Source: Tulasnella sp. 424
Taxonomy: Eukaryota > Basidiomycota > Agaricomycetes > Cantharellales > Tulasnellaceae
Assembly (NCBI GenBank): GCA_019633425.1
Contig: WSUB01000090.1
Location: 15,488-79,487, forward strand
Direction: 5' to 3'
Length of the DNA: 64,000 nucleotides
Positions within the stretch are counted from its first letter, which is position 1. The number at the start of each line of letters is the position of its first letter. Below the pieces are notes generated by a model. That model made no database searches and was not told where the DNA came from. It saw only the letters and a list, made by a program, of their open reading frames with translations. Positions 1 through 11,015 of this stretch are shown in pieces. The position numbers and the translations under genes are program-made.

Positions 1-18
1 TCATCATCGTACGCTAAC

Positions 19-900
19 TCAAGAAAGCTGAGTCAAGGCGCAAGTTTGGCCTGATGGTACATCGGTTCCTGTTTGGAGGTAAACCAAGTACTCGCCCGCG
101 ACGGATGTCGGGCACGCCAAGAACCAGGATTCAGCACCCCACGGACTTGCGCTGGTGACAGACAGGCGAACGCTCGACCAGTAGTCGCTGATGGGAGTGC
201 CCAGGTCGAATTGCAGAGGCTTGTACGAGGCGGCAGGACTGGTGGCATCGGCGTGGACGTTCAAGAAATCCTTGACCTGGCAGAACTTCCCGTCGCTTGT
301 GGTGCTACCCTCAAGCAGGGCAATCGTTCCGGGAGCGGTCCAGTAAAGCGGGATGCCGGCGATGTTCTTGTTGAGGACGGCCTTGCCATCTTTGAATGCG
401 AGGATAATTAAATTACGTACTACGCAGAACGAAAAAGAGGTGTAATAACTCACCGCTGCGACGGTGTAGATATAGTCCTGTGACAGCCGTATTTGTCGTG
501 TTGGCCCGAACGGGTGCCGCACTGAAAACGGGAAGATTTGTATAGCACGCTACCGTCGATGATGTAGTTGTTGTCCTCGTAGGTGTTGTAGTGGTGGTTG
601 ACTTTGGCGTAGTTGTGACTGTGGTAATTGTCGTCGTTGTCGTGGTCGAGGAGGGTGTGGCAGTTGAGGTTACAATCAAGCATTGGCTGAACCCTGAAGT
701 CAAAGTGTCAGCGGAGTCTCTGTACAGAGAGGGCGGATCTATGACAGACATTCTCTACTGTAAACACATATAGCTGGAGGGGCGCACTCCGTTTCGCCTA
801 CCCAGGCTATGCCACCGCATTGACCCCAGAGTGGAACCAGGGCATGGACGAGGCTGAAGGCCGATGCGGCGAGGGCGACGAGAGCAACAAGCTTGTACAT
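19..900 (-). CDS. Secreted CBM1 protein with uncharacterised C-terminal domain (copy 1)
   Basis: Predicted 253 aa from three exons: 750-900, 454-693 and 19-389 (read on the minus strand). Residues 1-20 form a signal peptide. Residues about 21-56 are a fungal CBM1 cellulose-binding module (WGQCGG start, four Cys, ending WFSQCL). About 57-97 is a Thr-rich linker, probably O-glycosylated. The remaining ~155 residues form a conserved domain with several Cys (KFCQVK, FLACP, QTCAL) that I do not recognise. Intron 1 splits the CBM1 just before its last aromatic residue; without it the module is broken by stops. The product should be exported and bind cellulose or plant walls; whether the C-terminal domain is an enzyme is unknown. 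First member of a three-copy array, with a TATA-like box about 45 bp upstream. Confidence 0.85.
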
Positions 901-1947
901 GGGGTGCGATAGTTTGATCAGACCCTCAAATTGTCGCTTGGCATATATACGACTGCTTCGGACATTTCATGGGAAAAAGGAGTCAATCCAAGACCTCACA
1001 ATCGGGGAAAATGTCATCAATTTGATCACCAGGTTGGAATGCTTGAGTACTGATAATTCACACACGGCCCCCGAAAGATTGAAGGAGGCAGTGTCACTAG
1101 GTATTTTTTTCATCGTGAACGATGTTGGACTACGTCCGTAGGTGAATCGCGTCAAGCTATAGGTTGCTCGGTGTCACCTCGGCCGGACGCCCCGGCAAGC
1201 GCCACTACAAGGCTTCTATGGGACACTTGGCATCCGAGGAAGCTGAGTTGGAGGCTAAGCTCAGACTTCTTTCCTATTTCTGGACTGTGGAACTAAGACA
1301 GAGTTCGTTTTGCCTTCACAGGCGATCTCCTGTATCAACCAGAAGCGAGGTGTGGGAGTAGAATACAGTTAGGTCGAAGCTTTTACGCTTTGATTTGATC
1401 TCCTTGACCCGAAGGCATAGACTGGCGGCGTGGAGGTCACCGGTGCCTGGCTCCTTGCTAGGCTCCGTCTCGAATCGAACCCAAGGAACTTCGATTCTCT
1501 TAAACTGTACTCAACCCTATGTTTTAGTTCTGTCTCGAGTTGTGTTTTTGTGCCGTCAGACTTTTGGATCGTCTCACCAAGGTTTTCTCCGCACGTTCCC
1601 TGCGACTTGCTTGCGAGAAATTTGACTCGGTAAGTCGCAACGCGCGAGAGCAGTGTTTTTGAGACTCGCCCGCCTTTTCCAGGCACATTTTAGGAAACAC
1701 ACCGCGAAATCACACCGTCCCTCAACTCTAACCGTACGTTTTTGATACGTCGCCCACCAGCCCCATTCTTCGGTTCTCGGGAAGTCGCAGCAAATCACAA
1801 TTGAGTGTCACTACTTTGACCGAATACTGTGATCTTGGTGTCGAAGCTCTCAAAGTATAAGCAGCTGCCCAGGCATAATTGGGGACGCACACGTTCCGTT
1901 CGAGAACAAAATTTCCATTCAATCGATCATCATCATCGTACGCTAAC
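901..1947. other. Intergenic spacer and promoter of CBM1 copy 1, repeated in each unit
   Basis: No gene is supported here. The spacer recurs, diverged by substitutions and small indels, at 2824-3837 and 4731-5330. Open frames in it are not conserved between the copies, so they are unlikely to be coding. The proximal 250 bp are best conserved and presumably hold the promoter. Confidence 0.6.
941..950 (-). promoter_or_regulatory. TATA-like box of CBM1 gene copy 1
   Basis: An AT-rich TATATATG-type element on the minus strand lies about 45 bp upstream of the start codon at 900. Related motifs occur at the same place before copy 2 (about 2866-2876) and copy 3 (about 4769-4780), supporting a shared core promoter. 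Confidence 0.5.
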
Positions 1948-2823
1948 TCAAGAAAGCTGAGTCAAGGCGCAAGTTTGGCCTGATGGTACATCGGTTCCTG
2001 TTTGGAGGTAAACCAAGTACTCGTCCGTGACGGATGTCGGGCACGCCAAGAACCAGGATTCAGCACCCCACGGACTTGCGCTGGTGACAGACAGGCGAAC
2101 GCTCGACCAGTAGTCGCTGATGGGAGTGTCCAGGTCGAATTGCAAAGGCTTGTACGAGGCGGCAGGACTGGTGGCATCGGCGTGGACGTTCAAGAAGTCC
2201 TTGACCTGGCAGGGTTTGCCGTCGCCTGTGAGGCTAGCCTCCAGCAGAGCAATCGTTCCGGGAGAAGTCCAGTAAAGCGGGATGCCGGCGATGTTCTTAT
2301 TGAGAACAGCCTTGCCATCTTAGATGTACAGGATAATTAAATCACGTATTAGGCGGAATGAAAAGAGGTGGGATAACTCACCGCTGCGACGGTGGAGATA
2401 GAGTCCGGTGACAGCCGTGTTCGCCGTGTTGGCCCGAACGGGCGCTGGGCTGAAAGTGGGAAGGTTTGTATAGCAAGCTACCGTTGATGACGTAGTCGTC
2501 GTCTTAGTTGGTGTAGTAGTGGTGGCTGGCTTTGGCGTAGTTTTAGTTGTGTCAATGGTCCACGAAATTGTCGTCGTGGTCGTGGAAGTTGAGGTCTGAG
2601 CCAAGCATTGGCTGTAAACTGAAGTCAACGTATCAGCGGAGTCTCAGTACGGAGAGTGGCTGCATGACAGACAGGCATTAAGGTAAACGCATGTAGCTGG
2701 AGGAGCGCACACCGTTTCGAGTCTGTACCCCAAGCCACCGCATTGACCCCAGAGTGGAACCAGGGCATGGACGAGGCTGGAGGCTGATGCGGCGAGGGCG
2801 ACGAGAGTAGCAAGCTTGTACAT
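1948..2823 (-). CDS. Secreted CBM1 protein with uncharacterised C-terminal domain (copy 2)
   Basis: Predicted 252 aa from exons 2673-2823, 2382-2618 and 1948-2318. The layout matches copy 1: 20-residue signal peptide, CBM1 (WGQCGG...FYSQCL), Thr/Pro-rich linker with TTTP repeats, then the same ~155-residue C-terminal domain. Introns sit at identical positions and phases (54 and 63 bp). The last aromatic position of the CBM1 is FY here and WF in copy 1, so binding may differ slightly. The C-terminal domain differs from copy 1 by scattered substitutions only, which suggests constraint. All exon joins keep the frame, so this copy looks functional. Function beyond probable cellulose binding is not known. 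Confidence 0.85.
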
Positions 2824-3837
2824 GGGGTGCGATGATTTTGGACAGGCTCTCAATTAGTCGCTTGGCATTTATACCGCCGCTTCGGACATTTCATGGGAGA
2901 AGGAAGTTAATTCGAGACATCTTGATTGGGAAAATGTCACCAACTTGATCATCAGGGTTGGGATGCATGAGTACTTCCAACTCACACACGTCCGCAGAAA
3001 GTCTGACCCGGCGGCATTCTGTTTGCATCATGAACGACATTGGACTGCGCCCGGGTTGAAGCTCGTCAGCGTATAGGTCGTTCGGTGTCATCTCGGCCAG
3101 ATAATCGGGCAAGCCTCATTATAGAGCCTTTTGTGTAACGCTTGGCATCTCAGGAAGATGAGTTGGAGGCTAAGCTCGGACTTCTTTACTAATTCTGGAT
3201 TGTGGAACTGTGGGAGAGCTCGGTTTACCTTGACAAACGAGCTCGAGTAGCGCCCAGAAGCGAGGTGTGGGAGTAGAATACAAGGTGGAAGCGTTACGCT
3301 CGATTTGCCAGTGATCTCCTTGTGGGGAGGTTGCCGGTGCCTGGTTCTTCGATGGGCCCCGTCTGGAGTCGAACACGAGGCACTTCAATTCTCTTAATTG
3401 GCTGGACTCAAACCTGTGTTTTGGTTCTGTTTCTACTTGTGCTTCTGTGCCGTCAAACCGTCAAATTGTCTCATCAAAGTCTCCGCACGCTCCTTGCAGC
3501 CTTCTGCGGGAATTCGACTCCCAAAGTCACAAGCTAGAGCAATGTTCTTGAGACTCGCCCGCTTTTTCCAGGTAAATTTCGGGAAATGTACCGCAAAATT
3601 ACATCGTCACTCAGCTCCAACCTTATGTTTTCGATACTTTCCCCACCAGCCTGATTCTTCGGTTTTAGAGAGGTGGCAAAGTGTAATCACAGTTTAGGGT
3701 CACTGTTCCGATCAAATAGCATTGTGTTTTCGGCGTTAAAGGTCTCAAAGTTTGAACGACTGCCTAAAGCACTACTGAAACAAACACGCCCGTTCAGGAA
3801 CAAATTTCCATTCAATCATTCATAATCCTACGCTAAC

Positions 3838-4730
3838 TCAACAAAGCTGAGTCAAGGCGCAGGTTTGGCCTGATGGTACATCGGTTCCTGTTTGGAGGTA
3901 AACTAAATACTCGTCCGTGACGGATGTCGGGCAGGCCAAGAACCAGGATTCAGCACCCCACGGACTTGCGCTGGTGACAGAAAGGTGAACGCTCGACCAA
4001 TAGTCGCTGATGGGAGTGCCCGGGTCGAATTGCAAAGGCTTGTACGAGGCGGCAGAACTGGTGGCATCGGCGTGGACGTTCAAGAAATCCTTAACCTGGC
4101 AGAATCTACCGTCGCTTGTAGTGCTACCCTCTAGCAGGGCGATGGTTCCGGGAGCGGTCCACCAAAGTGGGATGCCAGAGATGTTTTTGTTAAGGACGGC
4201 CTTGCCATCTTAGAATAACAGCGTGATTAACGAACGTATTAGGAGGAAGGAAAGTGAGAAAGAGAGGGGTAATAACTCACCACTACGACGGTGGAGATAA
4301 AGTCCTGCGACAGCCGTGTTTGTCGTGTTGGCCCGAACGGGTGCTGCACTGAAAACGGGAAGGTCTGTATAGCAAGCTACCGTCGATACGTAGTCGTCGT
4401 CTTAGTGGGTGTTGTGATGGTGGTTGACTTTGGCGTAGCTGTAGTTGTGATATTTGAAATTGTCGTTGTTGTCGTGGTTGAGGAGGGTGTGGAAGTTGAG
4501 GTTAGAGCCCAGCATTGGCTGTACCCTGAAGTCAACGTATCAGCGGAGTCTCAATACAAAGAGTGGCTGCATGACACACAGTAGTTAATGTAAACGCATG
4601 TAACTGGCGGAGTGCAGACCGTTTCGCCTGTGAACCCTTGACCACCGCATTGACCATAAATTGGTACTGTGGCACGGACTAGGGTGAAAACCGATGCGGC
4701 TAGAACGAAGAAAGAAGCGAGCCTGTGCAT
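3838..4730 (-). pseudogene. CBM1 secreted-protein gene copy 3, frameshifted in the linker
   Basis: Same three-exon plan as the other copies: exons 4580-4730, 4281-4525 and 3838-4208, signal peptide, CBM1 (YGQCGG...WYSQCW) and the conserved C-terminal domain. Aligned with copies 1 and 2, one base is missing in the Thr-linker between 4386 and 4387. The reading frame then meets a TAG at 4377-4379, right after the linker, and the C-terminal domain is out of frame. Exons 1 and 3 are otherwise clean and all splice sites survive, so the lesion is recent or is a sequencing error. If real, the locus would make only a secreted CBM1 plus linker. The CBM1 is also the most diverged of the three. Confidence 0.75.
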
Positions 4731-5727
4731 TTGGCGTGATAATTTTAACAGACTTTCAGACTTTTACTTAGCATTTATACGTCTGCTTCGGATATTTCAT
4801 GGGAAATGAAGTCGATTCCAGAACTCTTAATCGGAAAAAGTGTCACCAGCTTGATCATTAGAGTTGGGATGCTGAGTACTGACGACTCACACCGCCGCAG
4901 GAAGACTGAAGGAGGCAGTGCTACTGGGTTTTTCTCTTGCATCATGAGCAACGTTGGACTCCGTCCGGAGTCGAAGCTCGCCAAGCTATAGGTCGTTCGG
5001 TGCCACTTCGGCCAGACAGCCCGGGCAATCGTCATTATCGTGCCGTCTATATAACACCTGGCATCCTGAGAAGCTGAGTTGGAGGCTATGCTCGGACTTC
5101 TTTCCTATGTCCGGATTGTGGTACTGTGAGAGAGTTCGGTTGCCTTCACAAGCGAGCTCGAGTGTCAGCTAGAAGCGAGGTGTGGGAGAAGAATACAAGG
5201 TGGAACCTTTTACGCATCGAAATCAAGTGGTGGCTGTGCCATTCGCCGAGGGCGTGGAGGTCGCCGGTGCCTGGTTCCTAGCGAGGTCCCGTCCAGAATC
5301 GAACCGCCGGCAAGGGACGTCGAGAACTTACGATACTCCTAATCCTGATAACGAGTCACCGGCACGAAAGACAAGGGTACAATCCGTCGGAAAGGGGATT
5401 CACCGCGTCTCTCCATTTTTGCTAAAGTGCAGCTCCCTGGTAGTTTTCCACAAGTGGTGGTCAGAGGGTGTCGCGCAAGGGGGTAAAAGAGGATCGTACG
5501 ACCTGCCGGGTGCCGGAGCCAAGCCTTTTTGAAATTTATCAGATAACGCCATCGAAGCTGCGATATCATCCCCTCTGTACGACAAGTGCCTGAGTCTGCG
5601 CAATTGCTCGCTCTTATATCTCTTATACCCCCTCACCTCTTTCTCCTCTCCTTTTCCCCACCAACGCTCCAGGCTACTCTGCATATCTTGCCGTTCAGGA
5701 GATCTCTCGACACAAACTCTCTCAGCG
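4731..5727. other. Spacer between CBM1 array and heme oxygenase
   Basis: The first ~600 bp are the third copy of the array spacer. From about 5340 the sequence is unique and becomes C/T-rich (about 5620-5720, CTCTTATATCTC-type stretches), typical of a fungal promoter and 5' UTR for the heme oxygenase gene at 5728. No open frame here is convincing. Confidence 0.5.
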
Positions 5728-6815
5728 ATGAGCTCCCCGTTATCAGAGATCCCTAGCCCGTCCCCAGTCTCTAACCCTCCCTCCGATGTCTTCCCTATGA
5801 CTGAAAAGTCACTCGACCTTTCGCTTCCAATTTCGGCGTTACTCAGAGCTGCCACAGCGGCGGCACACGAGTCAGCGGAGACATCGGCCGGTGCTAAGGG
5901 CCTGCTGGCTGGTAGATTGCCAAAGGAGGAGTATACCAAGTTCTTATTCATACTCTGGCACTTGTACGAGTGAGTCCACTCTCTGCGAAAGTGAAAATGG
6001 TCGTAGTTCGTGGAATATCGACGCTGACAAATACCCCCTTGATTAGCACCCTTGAAACCGCATTGGATACCCACTCATCGCACCCTGCAATCGCACCAAT
6101 ATACAACCCAACAATTCTGAGGAGAACGGACTCGCTCTCAGTCGACATTGCCTTCTTCCTTGGCACGACCTCATCCGACCCCGCCGTCTGGCAGCAGCAC
6201 CCCCAATACACGTCGTTCCTTCCTTTCCCGCCTCCCGTCCAAATCTACCTTTCACGCATCACGTCTATTGCCTCCTCGCCCACAGAAGTTCACCGGCTCG
6301 TTGCCCATGCGTACGTTCGCTACTTGGGAGACCTCTCAGGGGGACAGTTCATCAAGCGGATTGTATCCAAGGCATACAACCTCGAGGATGGTGAAGGAAC
6401 GTCGTTCTTCGAATTCGCTCGGCTCGGAGGGCCAGCAGGAGGAGACAACGCTGCTTCCGGAGACATCATCAAGCTAAAGGCGTGGTTCAGAGAGGGTATG
6501 GACGCTGGTGTCAGGGACGACGCCGAGAAGAGAGCAGTAGTGGAGGAAGCGAATTCGGTCTTCAAGTACAACGAGAACTTGTTCGCGCTGCTGAACGTTT
6601 CAGAAGGCGAGGGAGATGAGCATCCGAAGATCAAAGTTCCCGGGGCGAAATGCCCGAGGCAGGTGGTTGGTTCCGGCAAGGAATCGTTGGTCCGGCTCGT
6701 AGAATGGGCGCGCGGGGAGCTTGCACGTCGCACGGCGATCATTCCCGTATCAGTCGTGGTCGTTGGACTATCGTACTTGGCACTGAGAAGCTTGAAGGCA
6801 ACTCAGTTTTCATGA
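5728..6815 (+). CDS. HMX1: Heme oxygenase, membrane-anchored
   Basis: Predicted 336 aa; exons 5728-5969 and 6047-6815 with one 77-bp intron. Heme oxygenase opens heme to biliverdin, CO and Fe2+ and serves iron recycling or oxidative-stress defence in fungi. The signature YVRYLGDLSGGQ lies near residue 170-181 and the likely proximal heme-ligand His is H47 in AAAHESAE. A hydrophobic segment near residues 310-330 followed by a few polar residues is a C-terminal tail anchor, placing the enzyme on the ER or another internal membrane facing the cytosol. The ~30-residue Ser/Pro-rich N-terminus precedes the fold; Met24 could be an alternative start. Single copy between two tandemly duplicated secreted-protein families, and itself not duplicated. 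Confidence 0.92.
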
Positions 6816-7029
6816 GGAAGGTCCTCGGTAGCTTCCGCATTTTCAGAACTCAATCTTTGGAACCTTCATGGATGCATCATACACGGATCTTACGAAGGGG
6901 GTACGCTGCTATACACGAGTAAACCTGTTTACAATTATACCCACTTCGTTCTTTACTCGCTGGTCACACTTAATTTGATTAGTAAGAGGAGTAGAAATGC
7001 ATCCATAGCACTCCTGGCAGACTGCTGAA
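6816..7029. other. 3' flank of heme oxygenase
   Basis: Short unique spacer between the heme oxygenase stop and the start of the duplicated pectin-lyase unit. Nothing else recognised. Confidence 0.4.
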
Positions 7030-8047
7030 TAACATGTGGGGTCTGAGCGGAGCTGCCAGTTAACGGTTGTATCGGCAATTCCTGGGGCCGGTTGGAAGCT
7101 CATTCACACCTTTCACCAATTGCTACTCGGGGAAGAATCCGATACACCTTCCAACTCGATTGAGAACACCTTTCCCTCGCCACAAGCAAGAATGCCCCTT
7201 CTACAATAACCAGAAGCGGTATAAACGCGTCTCGTGCGAACGGGTTGCTCCGATTGCTACCGAGCCACTTTCCCCACGCAGATCGTGGATTGGCCTTCGA
7301 AGAAGTGAGAAGAATTACCATGGCGTTCGACCACACTATTTATCAGGGAATAAACGGGTTCTTTTCTTCGCGCCAGCTCGAAGGCGGGTCCGATGACTGC
7401 GTGCGCGGCTCCGGGAACCTCTCAGAAATCTCCCGAGTTCCCGACCGAATTCAGACAATCCACCGCACTCTGACCATGTAAGGCTCCAGAGCAAATACAA
7501 GAGATATATGCTAGTAGACAACCCGCCGGACCTTCGGAATCACTTCCTATTCGATGGAAGGTGGTTGAGCCCCAAAATAGTCGCTGGGCAGACTGATACC
7601 TAAATGCTTTCAGGAGAATCCTAATCCCATTCAGCCACAACTTGGACCTTCGGTGTGTATGAGTCTTGAGTGTTAAATAACCCATTCGCTGATTTTTGTT
7701 TGTATTCGTGCATGACTGGCTTCAAACTCGTTCATCGTCCCGGTGTCAACAGCTTCCGAACCCTTTGCGAACAAGAAGGGAAGGTTTCGTCAGGAGCATT
7801 CTCGGCCGCATAGCAAGGGAGGATCTTCTGCTGTGGCTTCATGATAGCCGTGTTCCTGGATGGAGTTGGACTTGATGACGAAGAGGCTGAGGAGGTGCGT
7901 TGAAGCACCTCCCACGGTGATGCCGAAGAAGTCGGCTTCGGAGAATTCTCTTGGCTGCAAATCGTGCCTGGATGGTAAACAACTTCTTCGATGACCTTAC
8001 TAGGATTACTTGGGACAGAGGCTACCGGCGGAGGCCCCATCATCGGG

Positions 8048-8056
8048 CTATAAGAG
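8048..8056 (+). promoter_or_regulatory. TATA box of pectin lyase A
   Basis: CTATAAGAG lies about 75 bp upstream of the ATG at 8125. The same element sits at the same distance before the other two pectin lyases (12022-12030 and 46022-46030). Confidence 0.6.
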
Positions 8057-8124
8057 CAGGGAAGATGCGTAAGTAATCAGAACCCACACTAGCACTCATC
8101 CTCACACACCTCGCCCAGCTCTCC

Positions 8125-10622
8125 ATGAAGTCTGTTGCTTTCCCCAGTCTCATCCTGACCGTTTTTGGCGTACGTTATGCTCTGGCAGTCGTTGCAGAAT
8201 ACGGTGAGTGGCGCTCTTCTACCCCAGTCATCTGACGAGCCGTGACGGATGTTGACGATCTTCTGATCAGGGCAATGTGGTGGCCTGAGTTATACCGGTG
8301 AATAGTCACCATCTGCGTAACAATCCTCAAGGTGACTAACGTATAATACGAACAGGTGATACCACATGCGACTCTGGTCTTACATGCGTTTATCAGAACG
8401 ACTGGTAAGTCGGGGACGATGATATTGTATCTATAGTGTTTCTGATCCTCGAGAAACATATAGGTACTATCAATGTCTCAAGTCGACGGCTACTGGAACC
8501 ACGGCTACCACTACTAAGACAACTACTACTACTAAGACAACTACTACTACTAAGACGACTACGACAACTGGATCCACCTCTACGGGATCGAGCGCAATAG
8601 GTACACCTGTTGGCTTCGCCACCGGTGGGTATCTTTCATGTGACAGTGTAGTTAGCCGTTGCTTATTTGCCCCGTTTCGATCAGGCACTACCGGTGGTGC
8701 TGGGGGGCCGACCGTTACTCCCACCACTCAGGCCGAATTGATTACCTACCTTTCCGACAGCACTGCGGTGAGTAGCATCGAACATTATTCTCCAAAAGTT
8801 GGACACCAAGATGTCACCCTCTTCCTAGCGCACGATTGTCCTCACCAAGATCTTTGACTTTACGACATATTGTAAGAGGTTTCCCTTTGCACGCGTGTTG
8901 GTAAGCGTCTCACATAGGGCGTTTGCAGATGGTACCACCAGTAGTCAAGCCTGCAAGCCATACATTTGCACCAACGGTGCCACTCCTCAAATGTTGCTCG
9001 ACACTAAGGTTGGTGGATGCGAAAACTAGTAAGTTCTCAACGTTCTATCAACCATGCCATGATTTTTCGCTCATCGATCTGTGACGGGGCAGCACGGATT
9101 ATCCCGTCACGTACAATACCGCTGGATCAAATACCAACCTTGTCGTCAATAGCAACAAGACTCTTCTTGGCAAGGGCAGCAATGCAGGAATGTGGGTCGA
9201 TGTCTCTTCCAGCAAGACGAGTTTCCTAGCTTATGGGACATAATAGCAAGGGAATCGGTCTCCGCATGAACGGGGTGTCAAACATTATTATCCAGAGTAA
9301 GCAACAAACCCCATGTATGAACGCGGGATAAGACTCCTGACTGTTGTCTCAAACAGATATTCAGATCACGGACCTCAAGTACGTCCTTCTTCTTCGCACC
9401 CAAAGTTCTCATACCAATCTCGCTTAACAGTCCTCAATACGTCTGGGGTGGCGATGCCAGTGAGTTTTCTTAGCCACGTAACGTTGTCTTCGCGCTAAAG
9501 AATGCTCTTAGTACAAATGGCCGGGTCGTCCAAGATTTGGATTGACCACAATTACATCGCGCGTGTTGGTCGTCAGTTCATCGTAACGTGGGTCCCCTTT
9601 CCACTTGAACGGATCTCACCTTAATCTAATTTCATTTCCCAGAGGCTTCGACCCGGTCGGCCAGCTTACAATTAGCAACAATTACTTCGACGGTCGAACG
9701 TCTTACAGTGCCTCGTGCGTTGCCCCATCAGAAACAGTTCCAGGGCCTTTTCTGACATTAGTCTCCTCTTCATAGTTGCAATGGTGTGTATATCATTCGT
9801 GACAAACAGTACCTGTCGGACTGACCTTTTCCGTAGGCGAACACTACTGGCTCTTCCTTTTCGCTGGCAGAGCTGACACTATTACGGTTATGCGAAATCA
9901 CATCTACATGACGTCTGGTAGGTGGGCCTTTCCCGAAGGCCAAGCTAGAAGGCTTACACCGATTCTTTGAAAGGTCGTGGACCACACATCGGTTAGCCAC
10001 ATCAGATTCAACGAAGCCCTGGATACCCCGTTGATCTGTCTTTCACTCGTAGGCGGCATCAGCGGTTACAATCAGCAGCTGCACCTTGTGAATAGTGCGT
10101 CTGCGTTTCCGTTCCAATGTTCAACCCCATTGCTCATAAGCATCCCCATATATTCCAGACTATTATGACATTGTTGGCGGTCACGCCATCGACGCTGCTG
10201 TCAGCTCGCACGTCCTCGTCGAGGGTAACTACTTCGTAAGTCTAGGGCCCCTGTTTGATCATATCTCTGGTTCACAAACACCATTTGCGTCCATAGAAAT
10301 CCGTCAACACTCCTGATACCGGCACCAGCTCTGGAGGTTTGGAATACTTTGTGCAGACAGTGGCTGACGCAACTACGTGTGCTTCCTACTTGGGCCGCTA
10401 CTGCGAATGGAATCGTTTCGAATCTTCCGGCACAGTCGCTTCCCGCTTGGATACCAGTGTTCTCAGCGATTTGGCTCAGGTGCGTTCATCCGGTTTCCCG
10501 CACGATACCGGCGTCTCCTGATTACTGCCGACTAGTCTGTCGTTAAGAACCTTACCCCTATGGGAGTGGCGGATGTGCCTACCTATGTCGTCGCAAACGC
10601 CGGTGTAGGCAAGGTCAATTAG
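8125..10622 (+). CDS. CBM1-pectin lyase (PL1 family), copy A
   Basis: Predicted 461 aa, 20 exons: 8125-8203, 8271-8297, 8356-8404, 8464-8624, 8685-8767, 8829-8871, 8929-9028, 9093-9191, 9247-9296, 9357-9378, 9431-9459, 9512-9587, 9643-9714, 9776-9783, 9837-9917, 9974-9991, 10053-10094, 10159-10235, 10297-10479, 10536-10622. Signal peptide about 1-21; CBM1 about 26-58 (YGQCGG...WYYQCL); Thr/Lys linker; pectin lyase beta-helix from about 115. Motifs YVWGGDAI, WIDHNY...GRQF and SGRGPHIGG place Asp246, Arg268 and Arg328 at spacings (22 and 82) that match the catalytic residues I recall for Aspergillus PelA. It should cut methylated pectin by beta-elimination outside the cell while anchored to cellulose. 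One exon is only 8 nt. Every join keeps frame. Confidence 0.9.
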
Positions 10623-10945
10623 TTATTGGAGCGACGGGTCGAGCGTTGTCGGTTGTATTTCGTCCGCTGTACATTGCCGTCGATATCTGGTCTCTGAATT
10701 CTAACAGAATGTTCAACGCTTGTTGATGCCATTGATGAGCGGCTCCGTTTATCTATCCGAGGGTATAGAGTAGATCCCGAGTTGTCAGCCGTCCCTGCAA
10801 TTGGTGTTCAATGAACATCATGATAATGGCGTTCCCCCGCTCGGATTGTGACGAACTCACGATTCAGCTTCGTCCTGCCGCGATCTTCAGAACGGATCGA
10901 CGGTTCCCATCTATCTACTATGAACCTCTAGTCATAAAACTCGCT
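10623..10945. other. Spacer after pectin lyase A
   Basis: This stretch is the duplicate of the DHH promoter region at 14559-14833. It holds pectin lyase 3' flank and a dead copy of the DHH promoter. No gene is supported. Confidence 0.6.
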
Positions 10946-11010
10946 ATGAACGCATCACCTTCAAAAGAGAAAATTTTCTTCGAAAAGAGAGACCGGACAC
11001 TCGTGAAGAA
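10946..11010 (+). pseudogene. 5' remnant of the DHH phosphoesterase gene
   Basis: About 65 bp match the start of the intact DHH gene at 14834, including the ATG and a following SPSK-type peptide. The preceding ~300 bp match its promoter. Similarity stops at about 11010, where the second pectin-lyase unit begins, so only the first ~20 codons remain. It marks the duplication breakpoint and makes no protein of interest. Confidence 0.75.
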
Positions 11011-11015
11011 TATGT

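Larger units (their letters stand above)
1..5330. repeat. Three-unit tandem array carrying the CBM1 secreted-protein gene
   Basis: Three direct units of about 1.9, 1.9 and 1.5 kb begin at about 1, 1931 and 3831, each opening with a near-identical stretch around the gene's stop codon. Similarity continues through each gene, its TATA-like box and about 0.8-1 kb of upstream DNA (compare 1160-1680, 3060-3560 and 4980-5320). The array therefore arose by tandem duplication of gene plus promoter. The left edge of the window falls at a unit boundary, so more units may lie outside. Confidence 0.9.

Noticed and set aside
1465..1505. GGTTCGATTC-like T-arm on the minus strand, also near 3345-3385 and 5275-5315, suggesting a tRNA
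   Set aside because: The stem next to the loop does not pair in any copy, and no D-arm, anticodon arm or acceptor stem can be built. The motif is just part of the repeated spacer.
8500..8580. ACT/ACA repeat as a microsatellite
   Set aside because: It is the Thr-rich linker between CBM1 and the lyase domain. Length differences among copies are multiples of three.
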